From Duganella aquatilis (GTDB lineage Bacteria; Pseudomonadota; Gammaproteobacteria; Burkholderiales; Burkholderiaceae_D): 64,000 bases of DNA. A model generated the notes under the pieces. That model saw only the letters and a list, made by a program, of their open reading frames with translations, was not told the DNA's origin and did not search any database. The stretch lies in the NCBI RefSeq assembly GCF_009674565.1, contig NZ_WKJL01000021.1, forward strand, positions 1-64,000. The letters are read 5' to 3'. The translations under genes were made by a program, and so were the position numbers. Below are positions 28,044 through 38,122 of the stretch, one piece after another. Positions within the stretch are counted from its first letter, which is position 1; every line of letters begins with the position of its first letter.

Positions 28044-28520
28044 ATGAAGGGCGACCAAGAAGTTATCCGCTTGCTCAACGCACAGCTGACCAACGAACTC
28101 ACCGCGATCAACCAGTACTTCCTGCACGCGAAGATGTACAAGCACTGGGGCCTGGAAAAGATCGGCAAGAAAGAGTACGAAGAATCGATCGGCGAAATGA
28201 AGCACGCCGACAAACTGATCGACCGCATCCTGATGCTGGACGGCCTGCCGAACCTGCAAGCCATGCACAAGGTCATGGTCGGCGAGAACACCGAAGAAAT
28301 GCTGAACTGCGACCTGAAGCTGGAAAAAGGCGCGCAGATCACCGTCAAGGAAGGCATCGCCGCCGCCGAGAAGGCTGCCGACTACGTGTCGCGCGACCTG
28401 CTGCTGATGATCCTGGAAGACACCGAAGAGCACATCGACTGGCTGGAAACCCAGCTGGACCTGATCGGCAAAGTGGGCATCCAGAACTACCTGCAAAGCC
28501 AGATGAGCGTCGAAGACTAA
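28044..28520 (+). CDS. bfr: Bacterioferritin Bfr
   Basis: A 158-residue 24-mer iron-storage protein; the start at ATG 28044 gives the canonical MKGDQEVIRLLNAQL. Ferroxidase-site residues are visible: the ELTAINQYFLHAKM helix (Glu18), EMKHADKLIDRI (Glu and His of the second helix), EKAADYVSRDLL and LEDTEEHIDWLE (Glu127 and His130 type). The haem-ligand methionine lies in DRILMLDG. It is monocistronic, ending in a strong terminator. Confidence 0.97.
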   Translation: MKGDQEVIRLLNAQLTNELTAINQYFLHAKMYKHWGLEKIGKKEYEESIGEMKHADKLIDRILMLDGLPNLQAMHKVMVGENTEEMLNCDLKLEKGAQITVKEGIAAAEKAADYVSRDLLLMILEDTEEHIDWLETQLDLIGKVGIQNYLQSQMSVED

Positions 28521-28526
28521 AAATAG

Positions 28527-28577
28527 AACGCCATGTGGCCGTGCGGCGCTCTTGGGCGCCGCGGCACATGGCGTTTT

Positions 28578-28579
<2 letters not shown>
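28527..28579 (+). terminator. Terminator of bfr (possibly bidirectional)
   Basis: AACGCCATGTG pairs with CACATGGCGTT, with an inner GCGGCG/CGCCGC stem, and six T follow on the plus strand. It ends within two bases of the convergent GST stop codon; T-rich sequence on the other side allows weaker function on the minus strand. Confidence 0.9.
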
Positions 28580-30669
<2,090 letters not shown>

Positions 30670-30695
30670 TGTAATAAAGCAATTTGCTCTACACT

Positions 30696-30730
30696 AGCCC
30701 CGGCGACGCCTTTGTCCGGGGCTTTTTTTT
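30696..30730 (+). terminator. Rho-independent terminator of purB
   Basis: AGCCCCGG and CCGGGGCT form an 8-base stem around a 12-base loop, with a run of eight T on the plus strand. Confidence 0.9.
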
Positions 30731-30804
30731 GACCCGGTCAAGCGCATACCGCAATTCTTTGGTATATTTAGTCCTAATACGTACTAATTCTCCGGAGCCG
30801 TTTT

Positions 30805-31332
30805 ATGCCACGCTATACCAAAACCGCAATGTTGCTGCACTGGCTGGTCGCCTTGCTCATCATTGCCACCTTCTTCCTCGGCCTGTCCATGGTCGCCATC
30901 CACGGCTTTTCGCCCACCAAGCTGAAGTACTTCTCCTGGCACAAGTGGATGGGCGTCACGGTGCTGTTGCTGGCCGTGCTGCGCGTGCTGTGGCGCGTCA
31001 CGCACAAGCCGCCGGCCAAGCTGAGCTCGATTCCCGACTGGCAGCACCTGATCGCCGAAGGCATGCACTTCCTGCTGTACTTCCTGATCTTCGCGGTGCC
31101 GATTTCCGGCTACTTCTACACCTATGCCGCCGGCGTGCCGGTGGTCTACCTGGGCCTGTGGCAGATGCCGGCCGTGATCGCCGCCGATCCTGAACTTAAG
31201 GCAACTTTAAAAACTGTTCATTATGTTTTGACCATGACCATGGCCGCCGCAGTTGTCGCCCACGCCCTGGCCGCCCTGAAGCACCACTTTGTCGACCGCG
31301 ACGTGACCCTGAAACGCATGTTGCCGCTGTAA
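30805..31332 (+). CDS. Cytochrome b561-type membrane cytochrome
   Basis: A 175-residue four-helix membrane protein. Conserved histidines occur in MLLHWLVALL (helix 1), FSWHKWMG, MHFLLYFLIF and VVAHALAALKHHF, the usual bis-haem ligation set of bacterial b561 (CybB-type). It probably moves electrons from quinol to periplasmic acceptors or superoxide. It is 20 bases upstream of two yceI genes; b561-YceI pairing is widespread. Confidence 0.92.
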   Translation: MPRYTKTAMLLHWLVALLIIATFFLGLSMVAIHGFSPTKLKYFSWHKWMGVTVLLLAVLRVLWRVTHKPPAKLSSIPDWQHLIAEGMHFLLYFLIFAVPISGYFYTYAAGVPVVYLGLWQMPAVIAADPELKATLKTVHYVLTMTMAAAVVAHALAALKHHFVDRDVTLKRMLPL

Positions 31333-31352
31333 TCACCCACTGGAGCCTACCC

Positions 31353-31907
31353 ATGAAAACCATCAAAAAAATCGCCCTCGTATCCATGCTGGGGATCGCC
31401 TTTGCCGCCAGCGCCGCCGCCCTGAAAACCGATCCGGCCAAGAGCACCGTCACCGCCACCTTCAAGCAAATGAACGTGCCGGTCGACGCCAAGTTCAAGA
31501 AATTCACCGCCGCCATCGACTACGATGCGGCCAAGCCGGACGCCGCCAAAGCCACAGTTGAAGTCGAGACCGGCAGCATGGACCTGGGCGACGCCGAATA
31601 CAACAAGGAAGTGACCAAGAAAGAATGGTTCAACGCCGCCCAGTTCCCGAAAGCGACCTTCGTGTCGTCGTCGATCAAGGCTGCCGGCGCCGGCAAGCTG
31701 ACCGTCACCGGCAAGCTGACCATCAAGGGCAAGGCCACCGACGTCAGCTTCCCGCTGACCGTCAAGGCCGACGGCAAGAACCAGGTGTTTGACGGCGTGC
31801 TGCCGATCAAGCGCCTGACCTACAACATCGGCGAAGGCGAATGGAAGGACACCAGCATGGTGGCCGACGATGTCGCCATCAAGTTCCACGTCGTCGCCGG
31901 CCAATAA
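31353..31907 (+). CDS. YceI family periplasmic lipid-binding protein (first copy)
   Basis: A 184-residue secreted protein with a Sec signal ending ASAAA. The YceI lipocalin-like barrel is marked by KSTVTATFKQMNVPVDAKF, DLGDAEYNKEVTKKEWF and FPKATFVSSSIKAAG. Family members bind long isoprenoids such as polyprenyl quinones. It lies in the b561-yceI-yceI operon and is clearly divergent from the second copy. Confidence 0.9.
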   Translation: MKTIKKIALVSMLGIAFAASAAALKTDPAKSTVTATFKQMNVPVDAKFKKFTAAIDYDAAKPDAAKATVEVETGSMDLGDAEYNKEVTKKEWFNAAQFPKATFVSSSIKAAGAGKLTVTGKLTIKGKATDVSFPLTVKADGKNQVFDGVLPIKRLTYNIGEGEWKDTSMVADDVAIKFHVVAGQ

Positions 31908-31936
31908 GCACAGACCACCAACGGAGACCTTAAAAG

Positions 31937-32503
31937 ATGAAAGCACAGATCCTGATCGCCACGCTGCTGGCCGCCTCGGCCACGTCGGCCATCGCCGCCA
32001 CCTACAACATCGACCCGACGCACACCTACCCGAGCTTCGAGGCCGACCACATGGGTCTGTCGGTATGGCGCGGCAAGTTCGACAAGACCAGCGGCACGGT
32101 GACCATGGATCGCGCGGCCAAGACGGGCGGCCTCGACATCAACATCGACGCCGCCTCGATCGACTTCGGTTTCGACAAGATGAACACCCACGCCAAGGGT
32201 GAGGACATGTTCAACGTCGCCAAGTTCCCGACCATCACCTACACCAGCAAATCGTTCAAGTTTGAAGGCGAGCAGCTGGTGGCGGTGGACGGCGAGCTGA
32301 CGCTGCTGGGCGTGACCAAGCCGGTGGCGCTAAAGGTCAACAAGTTCAAGTGCGTGATGCACCCGCGCCTGAAGCGCGAAGTGTGCGGCGCCGACGCCAG
32401 CGCCGAGTTCAAGCGCAGCGACTTCGGCCTCAACTACGGCCTGCCCAACTTCTCGCCGGAAGTGAAACTGGCGATCCAGATCGAAGCCATCAAGGCTGAC
32501 TAA
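31937..32503 (+). CDS. YceI family periplasmic lipid-binding protein (second copy)
   Basis: A 188-residue secreted protein with a signal peptide ending SAIAA. It has the canonical YceI start TYNIDPTHTYPSFEADHMG and the FNVAKFPTITYTSKSFKFEG block, and is closer to classical YceI than the preceding gene. Two cysteines (FKCVMHP and EVCGADA) could form a disulphide. Its stop is two bases before palindrome copy 3. Confidence 0.93.
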   Translation: MKAQILIATLLAASATSAIAATYNIDPTHTYPSFEADHMGLSVWRGKFDKTSGTVTMDRAAKTGGLDINIDAASIDFGFDKMNTHAKGEDMFNVAKFPTITYTSKSFKFEGEQLVAVDGELTLLGVTKPVALKVNKFKCVMHPRLKREVCGADASAEFKRSDFGLNYGLPNFSPEVKLAIQIEAIKAD

Positions 32504-32505
32504 AA

Positions 32506-32595
32506 TCCGGGGTCAGGTCCCCCATTTCTACACGGCCTCTGCCGTAGCGAACGCTACGGCAGAGGCCGTGTAGAAATGGGGGACCTGACCCCGGA
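32506..32595. repeat. Long perfect palindrome, copy 3
   Basis: Arms of 44 bases (32506-32549 and 32552-32595) are exact reverse complements, with AA at the apex. From GGGGTCAG (32509) the arm reads a 7-base block GTCCCCC, ATTTCTACACGGCC, TCTG and CCGTAGCG, the same 41-base plan as copies 1 and 4. It begins two bases after the yceI stop and ends 45 bases before the S46 peptidase start. It would form an extremely stable hairpin in RNA or a cruciform in DNA. Confidence 0.97.
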
Positions 32596-32640
32596 GTATT
32601 GCTATACTTCTACGGCCGTTCAACCACAGTAGAAGAGACA

Positions 32641-34794
32641 ATGAAAAAATCCCTGATCGCGCTCGCCATCCTGAGCACCGCCGCCTATGCGGACGAAGGC
32701 ATGTGGATGCCACAACAGCTGCCACAAGTAGCCAAAGAACTGAAAGCCGCCGGCCTCAAGCTGGACCCGGCCTCCCTCACCAAGCTGACCGAGTTCCCGA
32801 TGGGCGCCATCGTCAGCCTGGGCGGTTGCTCGGCCTCCTTCGTGTCGCCGCAAGGCCTGGTCGCCACCAACCACCACTGCGTGTACGGCAGCGTCGCCCA
32901 CAACTCGACGCCGGAACGCAATCTGCTGGCCAACGGCTTCCTGGCCCACAACCTGGGTGAGGAACTGCCGGCCGCGCCGGGTTCGCGCATCTGGGTGACC
33001 AAGGCGGTGACCGACGTCAGCAAGCAGGTGGTGACGCCTGAAGTGGCCAAGCTGAGCGGCAAGGCGCGCAGCGACGCGATCGAGAAGAACCAGAAAACCA
33101 TCCAGGCCGAGTGCGAAAAAGACGCCGGCCACCGCTGCACCGTGGCGGCCTACTACGGCGGCCTGGAGTACTACCTGATCAAGCAGCTGGAAATCCGCGA
33201 CGTGCGCCTGGTGCACGCGCCGCCTGAAGGCGTGGGCAAGTTCGGCGGCGACACCGACAACTGGATGTGGCCGCGCCACACCGGCGACTACGGCTTCTAC
33301 CGCGCCTACGTCAGCAAGGACGGCAAGGCCGCCGACTACAGCAAGGACAACGTTCCTTACGTGCCGCAGCACTACCTGAAGCTGGCCAAGGAAGGCGTCA
33401 AGGAAGGCGACTTCATCATGGTGCTCGGCTACCCGGGCCGCACCAACCGTCACCGCCTGCCGTCGGAAGTGGCGTTCACCTTCGACTGGAACTATCCAGC
33501 CTTCGTCAAGCAATCGGCCGAAAGCCTGGCCATCATTGCCGACACCACCAAGGACAACAAGGACACCGCGCTGAAGTATGCGTCGCAAGTGGCCGGCATC
33601 AACAACTACTACAAGAACCGCCAGGGCATGCTGGACTCCTACGCCGGCAGCGACATGCTGAAGCGTAAAACCGCCGAGCACGAAGCGCTGAAGCAGTGGA
33701 TCAACGCCGACGCCAAGCGCAAGGCCGAGTACGCCAGCGACATCGAGCTGGTGGAAAAACTGATCGCCCAGCGCGATGCGGAACTGAAGCGCGACTACTA
33801 CCTCGGTTCGTCGAAACCGCGCCTGCTGAACACCGCGCGCATGCTGTACCGCCTGGCCAACGAAAACACCAAGCCGGACGCCGACCGCAAGTCGGGCTAC
33901 CAGGTACGCGACGTGCCGCGCCTGAAATCGTCGGTCGATGCGCTGGTGCGCAACTACGACGAGAAGGTCGACAAGGCGCTGGTGCTGAACAGCCTGGCCA
34001 AGTACGCCGCCCAGCCGGCGGCCGAACGCAACGCCGCGTTCGACTCGGTGGTCGGCATCAAGGACGGCATGAGCAAGGCCGACCTGCAAGCCGCGCTGGA
34101 CAAGCTGTACGCCGGCAGCAAGCTGGGCGACCTGGCCGAGCGTAAAGCCTGGCTGGAGCGCAAGCCTGCCGACTTCAAGGCCAGCGACGACAGCTTCATC
34201 AAGGCCGCCGTGGCACTGTACGAGCCGGACCTGAAATCGGAAGCGGAAGACGAAGAACTGGGCGGCAAGCTGCAACAAGCCTATGCCAACTACATGAAGG
34301 CCAAGATCGCCTACATGCACAGCAAGGGCCAGGCCGTTTATCCTGACGCCAACAGCACGCTGCGCGTGACCTTCGGCAAAATCGCCGGCCGCGATCCGGG
34401 CGCCGACGGCACCACCTGGAAAGCCTTCACCACCGTGGCCGGCGTCGCCGCCAAGGCCACCGGCCAGGGCGAGTTCAACGCTCCAGCCGCGCAGCTGAAA
34501 GCGATCAAGGACAAGGACTTCGGCAAGTACGTCGATCCGAAGCTGAAGTCGGTGCCGGTGGCCTACCTGGCCACGCTGGACATCACCGGCGGCAACTCCG
34601 GTTCGGCCGCGCTGAACGCCAAGGGCGAGTGGATCGGCCTGGCCTTCGACGGCACGCTGGATTCCATCATCTCCGACTGGGACTTCAACAAGGCGATGAC
34701 CCGCGACATCCAGGTCGACCTGCGCTACATCCTGTGGAACATGAAACACGTCGACCACGCCGACAACCTGCTGAAGGAAATGAACGCCGAATAA
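32641..34794 (+). CDS. S46 family dipeptidyl-peptidase (DPP7-like)
   Basis: A 717-residue periplasmic serine exopeptidase that removes dipeptides. The start at ATG 32641 gives the signal peptide MKKSLIALAILSTAAYA. The chymotrypsin-fold triad is visible: His in LVATNHHCVYG (about residue 79), Asp in GGDTDNWMWPRHTGDYG and Ser in ITGGNSGSAALN. The residue 18 after the catalytic Ser is Gly. By comparison with Porphyromonas DPP7 (Gly673) and DPP11 (Arg673), this suggests hydrophobic and not acidic specificity; that is inference. It is monocistronic. Confidence 0.93.
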   Translation: MKKSLIALAILSTAAYADEGMWMPQQLPQVAKELKAAGLKLDPASLTKLTEFPMGAIVSLGGCSASFVSPQGLVATNHHCVYGSVAHNSTPERNLLANGFLAHNLGEELPAAPGSRIWVTKAVTDVSKQVVTPEVAKLSGKARSDAIEKNQKTIQAECEKDAGHRCTVAAYYGGLEYYLIKQLEIRDVRLVHAPPEGVGKFGGDTDNWMWPRHTGDYGFYRAYVSKDGKAADYSKDNVPYVPQHYLKLAKEGVKEGDFIMVLGYPGRTNRHRLPSEVAFTFDWNYPAFVKQSAESLAIIADTTKDNKDTALKYASQVAGINNYYKNRQGMLDSYAGSDMLKRKTAEHEALKQWINADAKRKAEYASDIELVEKLIAQRDAELKRDYYLGSSKPRLLNTARMLYRLANENTKPDADRKSGYQVRDVPRLKSSVDALVRNYDEKVDKALVLNSLAKYAAQPAAERNAAFDSVVGIKDGMSKADLQAALDKLYAGSKLGDLAERKAWLERKPADFKASDDSFIKAAVALYEPDLKSEAEDEELGGKLQQAYANYMKAKIAYMHSKGQAVYPDANSTLRVTFGKIAGRDPGADGTTWKAFTTVAGVAAKATGQGEFNAPAAQLKAIKDKDFGKYVDPKLKSVPVAYLATLDITGGNSGSAALNAKGEWIGLAFDGTLDSIISDWDFNKAMTRDIQVDLRYILWNMKHVDHADNLLKEMNAE

Positions 34795-34814
34795 GCGCCT
34801 CATCCTTAAGCCAG

Positions 34815-34848
34815 AAGCCACGCCCCTGTAAAGCGGCGTGGCTTTTTT
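34815..34848 (+). terminator. Rho-independent terminator of the S46 peptidase gene
   Basis: AAGCCACGCC and GGCGTGGCTT form a 10-base stem with a 10-base loop, ending in six T. Confidence 0.9.
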
Positions 34849-34899
34849 CATGGATGGGTTACATTATTGTTCCCGTCCAAAACCACTGAAGGAGATTCC

Positions 34900-35469
34900 A
34901 TGTCCGCGAAGAAAATTGCTGTTGTGATCGGCAGCCTGCGCAAAGAGTCGCTCAACCGTAAATTCGCCAAGGAAGTCATCGCGCTGGCGCCGGCGTCGCT
35001 GAGCCTGGAAATCGTCGAGATCGGCGAACTGGCCATCTACAACGAGGATCTGGAAGGCAACGGCGTCACGCCGCCGCAGGCATGGACGCAGTTCCGCGAC
35101 CGCATCAAGGAATTCGACGGCGTGCTGTTCTTTACGCCGGAATACAACCGCTCCACGCCAGCCGCGCTGAAGAACGCGCTGGACGTCGGCTCGCGTCCAT
35201 ACGGCAGCAGCGTCTGGAGCGGCAAGCCGGCCGGCATCGTCAGCGTGTCGCCCGGCGCCACCGGCGCGTTCGGCGCCAACCACCACCTGCGCCAGTCGCT
35301 GGTGTTCCTCGACATGCCGACGCTGCTGCAACCGGAAGCCTACATCGGCGGCGGCGCCAAACTGCTCGGCGACGACGGCAAGCTGAACAACGACAGCACC
35401 AAGGAGTTCCTGAAGAAATTCATCGACACCTACGCCACCTGGGTCGAGACCAATGCCAAGAAGAAGTAA
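34900..35469 (+). CDS. NADPH-dependent FMN reductase family protein (ChrR/YieF-like)
   Basis: A 189-residue flavodoxin-fold quinone or azo reductase. ATG 34900 is preceded by GAAGGAG. The FMN phosphate loop is VIGSLRKESLNRKFA, and the FTPEYNRSTPAALKNALD motif is diagnostic of the family. It probably carries out two-electron reduction of quinones or metal oxyanions as a stress defence. It converges with no gap on the degenerate MBL-fold gene. Confidence 0.93.
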   Translation: MSAKKIAVVIGSLRKESLNRKFAKEVIALAPASLSLEIVEIGELAIYNEDLEGNGVTPPQAWTQFRDRIKEFDGVLFFTPEYNRSTPAALKNALDVGSRPYGSSVWSGKPAGIVSVSPGATGAFGANHHLRQSLVFLDMPTLLQPEAYIGGGAKLLGDDGKLNNDSTKEFLKKFIDTYATWVETNAKKK

Positions 35470-36201
35470 TCAGCGTTTGATCGCCGTGAAGGCATAGCCG
35501 GTCTCCTTCAGCGTGGCCGGCACCCACGCACGCGGCGCGCCGCGGTTCAGCGCCAGCAGGTGCGGACCATCGCGTCCCGGCAGCAGGGCCACATCCGCAC
35601 CCGGCAGGCGCTGCGCCAGTTGCAGCGCGCCGTCCGCAGCGCCGGAGCGGCTGACATACACACGGTAAGAAGCACGGTTGTCGCCGATCTCCAGCAGATA
35701 GCCGGCCACCGCCGTCGTGCCGGACGTGCCCGGCATGGCGGTCACCCGCAGCCGCGTTTTCTGCTTGCGCAGCTCCAGCGCATTCCATGGCTGCATCGGA
35801 TACAGCTTCGGCCCGCCGGCCCTGGGCGGCACGCCGCTGTCGCTCGGTTCAGCCACCACCACCGGCAAGCCGTCTCGCAGCGCCTGCAACGGCGCCAGTC
35901 CGTCATAGCGGCCCGCCGTGGCCGGCGTCACCAGCAACAGGTCGGCCGCCGGCCAATTGCTCACGATGTCCTGGCTGTAGGCCTCGGCATCGGCATCCAC
36001 CGTCAGCACCGTCAGGCCCTGGAAGCTGATCAGCACCATGCCCTTGCCGACCGGCTGCATGCGCCCCTGCGCCACGCTGCCGCCGCCATTGCCGTTCAGC
36101 TCGATCACATAGCGCGGCCCGACCTGCGCCACGCCCCAGCGGCATCCCAGCGCCATCAGCAACACCACGCCCACCGCCCGCCAGCCACAATTGTTACGCA
36201 T
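35470..36201 (-). CDS. Secreted MBL-fold-like protein without the metal-binding histidines
   Basis: A 243-residue protein with an N-terminal signal (VGVVLLMALGCRWGVAQ). The body reads like a UlaG/YcbL-type metallo-beta-lactamase fold: MVLISFQGLTVLTV, then RLRVTAMPGTSG, then YRVYVSRSG where active relatives have YISGDT. The HxHxDH motif, however, is replaced by TPATAGRYDGL (residues 92-102), and the loop histidines and the phosphoesterase Asp are also missing. It therefore looks like a secreted pseudoenzyme. It is divergent from the M14 gene. The fold assignment rests on remembered family motifs and not on a search. Confidence 0.62.
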   Translation of the reverse strand: MRNNCGWRAVGVVLLMALGCRWGVAQVGPRYVIELNGNGGGSVAQGRMQPVGKGMVLISFQGLTVLTVDADAEAYSQDIVSNWPAADLLLVTPATAGRYDGLAPLQALRDGLPVVVAEPSDSGVPPRAGGPKLYPMQPWNALELRKQKTRLRVTAMPGTSGTTAVAGYLLEIGDNRASYRVYVSRSGAADGALQLAQRLPGADVALLPGRDGPHLLALNRGAPRAWVPATLKETGYAFTAIKR

Positions 36202-36354
36202 CGCCGCCTCCTTTCGATGATCAGAAGTCCAGTAGATCACCGGCAGCCTCGATTTACCTTGCAGCAACTCAACGCCCGGCCTGAGGGCGCTCAAAAAACG
36301 GGCACGATGATACAATCTCGCCCTTCCCCTTATTCCCGCTGAGATCCAGAAACT

Positions 36355-38043
36355 ATGCACGCAGAGATGCTGACGCCTTACGAAAAAGGCAATCAAAACC
36401 AAACCACCACGTGGAGCGAATGCATCGCTTTCTACGAAGAGCTGGCACAGCGCTTCCCGCACGTGCTGCGCTTTGAGCAGATCGGCCTGTCGGACGGCGG
36501 CATTCCGGTGCATGCCGGCGTGGTCAGCGCCGACGGCGTGCACGACCGCAGCCAGATCAAGGCCGAAGGCCGCACCGTCTTCTTCAACAACAACGGCATC
36601 CATCCGGGCGAACCGGAAGGCGTCGACGCCTGCATGGCCATCGTGCGCGACCTGTGCTTCGATCCGGCCAGGCTGGCCGCGCTGGGCAAGACCGTGCTGC
36701 TGTTCGTCCCGCTGTACAACGTTGACGGCGCACTGAACCGCGCCGACACCTCGCGCGTCAACCAGGACGGCCCGGAGCAGTTCGGTTTCCGCGGCAACAG
36801 CCGCCACCTGGACCTGAACCGCGATTTCATCAAGTGCGATACGTATAACGCCCAACTGTTCAACCAGCTCTTGACCAGCTGGGACCCGGACGTGATGGTG
36901 GACACCCACACCTCCAACGGCGCCGACTATCCGTACACCATGACGCTGATCCACACCCAGGCGGACAAGCTGGGCTACGGCCTCGGCCCCTTCCTGCGCG
37001 AGACCATGCTGCCGCATATCTACCGCGAGATGGACGCCAAGGGCTGGCCGACCTGCCCCTACGTCAATCCGGTGCAGGACACGCCGGACGACGGCATCGC
37101 CGAATTCCTCGAAGTGCCGCGCTTCTCGACCGGCTTCGCCGCCCTGCACCACGTGATCGGCTTCATGCCGGAGACGCACATGCTCAAGCCCTTCAAGGAC
37201 CGCTACGATTCGATGCGCGCCCTGCTGGACGTGACCATGGACTTCACCATCCGGTACGGCGAGCAAATCAAGCAGCTGCGCGCCGACGCCAAGCAGCAGG
37301 CCGCCAACGCCACCGAGTGGACCGTCAACTGGAAGATGGACGACACCAATCCATCGACCTTCCGCTTCAAGGGCTACGCCGCGCAGCGCAGCGCCAGCCT
37401 GCTGGGCAACTACCAGCGCCTGTCCTACGACCGCAGCCAGCCGTGGGAAAAGGACATCGCCTACTACAACAGCTTTGTGCCGGCAGCCACCGTGCGTGCG
37501 CCGAAAGGCTACATCGTGCCGCAGGCCTGGCGCGAAGCCATCGAACGCCTGCAATGGAACGGCGTGGAGATGGCCCGCTTCGACGAAGCGCAGACGGTGG
37601 AAGCGCAGTACTATCACATCGCCTCCGTGACCTCGCGCAGCAACGCCTACGAAGGCCATATGTACCATGACGACGTGCAGCTGGAAGCGCGCACCGCCAG
37701 CTTCACCGTGCAGCAGGGCGACTGGTTCATCCCGCTGAAGCAGGCCAACGCCCGCTACGCCGTCGAAACGCTGGAGCCGCAAGGCCACGACTCCTTCTTC
37801 CGCTGGGGATTCTTCAACAGCGTGCTGGAGAAAAAAGAAGCCTACTCCGATTACGTGTTTGAAGACCTCGCACTGGAAATGCTGGAAACCGAACCGGAAC
37901 TGAAAGCGAAGTTCGAAGCATGGAAGACCGCCAATCCGGCGCTGCTGTCGGACCAGGATGCGGTGCTCGGCTTCATCTTCGCCAATGGCAAGCGCCATGC
38001 GGAACCGGAATGGCGCCGCTACCCGGTGCTGTCCGTCTTCTAA
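36355..38043 (+). CDS. M14 family zinc carboxypeptidase
   Basis: A 562-residue protein with no signal peptide. The zinc motif HxxE is in NNNGIHPGEPEGVDA, and the third zinc ligand is probably the His in VDTHTSNGADYPY, preceded by HLDLNRDFIK. The N-terminal 330 residues are the peptidase domain. The C-terminal 230 residues form a beta-rich domain containing TVQQGDWFIPLKQANARYAVETLEPQ, which is typical of this uncharacterised M14 subgroup. The substrate is unknown. Confidence 0.87.
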   Translation: MHAEMLTPYEKGNQNQTTTWSECIAFYEELAQRFPHVLRFEQIGLSDGGIPVHAGVVSADGVHDRSQIKAEGRTVFFNNNGIHPGEPEGVDACMAIVRDLCFDPARLAALGKTVLLFVPLYNVDGALNRADTSRVNQDGPEQFGFRGNSRHLDLNRDFIKCDTYNAQLFNQLLTSWDPDVMVDTHTSNGADYPYTMTLIHTQADKLGYGLGPFLRETMLPHIYREMDAKGWPTCPYVNPVQDTPDDGIAEFLEVPRFSTGFAALHHVIGFMPETHMLKPFKDRYDSMRALLDVTMDFTIRYGEQIKQLRADAKQQAANATEWTVNWKMDDTNPSTFRFKGYAAQRSASLLGNYQRLSYDRSQPWEKDIAYYNSFVPAATVRAPKGYIVPQAWREAIERLQWNGVEMARFDEAQTVEAQYYHIASVTSRSNAYEGHMYHDDVQLEARTASFTVQQGDWFIPLKQANARYAVETLEPQGHDSFFRWGFFNSVLEKKEAYSDYVFEDLALEMLETEPELKAKFEAWKTANPALLSDQDAVLGFIFANGKRHAEPEWRRYPVLSVF

Positions 38044-38065
38044 ACAATTTAAACCCGCGTTACCA

Positions 38066-38098
38066 CATGCGCATTCCGGCGATCCTGGGATGCGCATG
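38066..38098 (+). other. Inverted repeat between the M14 and FUSC genes
   Basis: CATGCGCAT (38066-38074) and ATGCGCATG (38090-38098) are perfect inverted repeats around 15 bases. Two in-frame ATGs of the FUSC reading frame (38090 and 38096) lie in the right arm, so the stem would hide them; this is one reason to prefer the ATG at 38123. No T-run follows. It could modulate translation or processing of the second cistron. Confidence 0.5.
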
Positions 38099-38122
38099 CA
38101 AGCTGCCCACAAGGCCATAGCC

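Noticed and set aside
30768-30787. TTAGT-N10-ACTAA inverted repeat before the cytochrome b561 gene as an operator
   Set aside because: Arms of only five bases in an AT-rich stretch; too likely by chance without comparative support.
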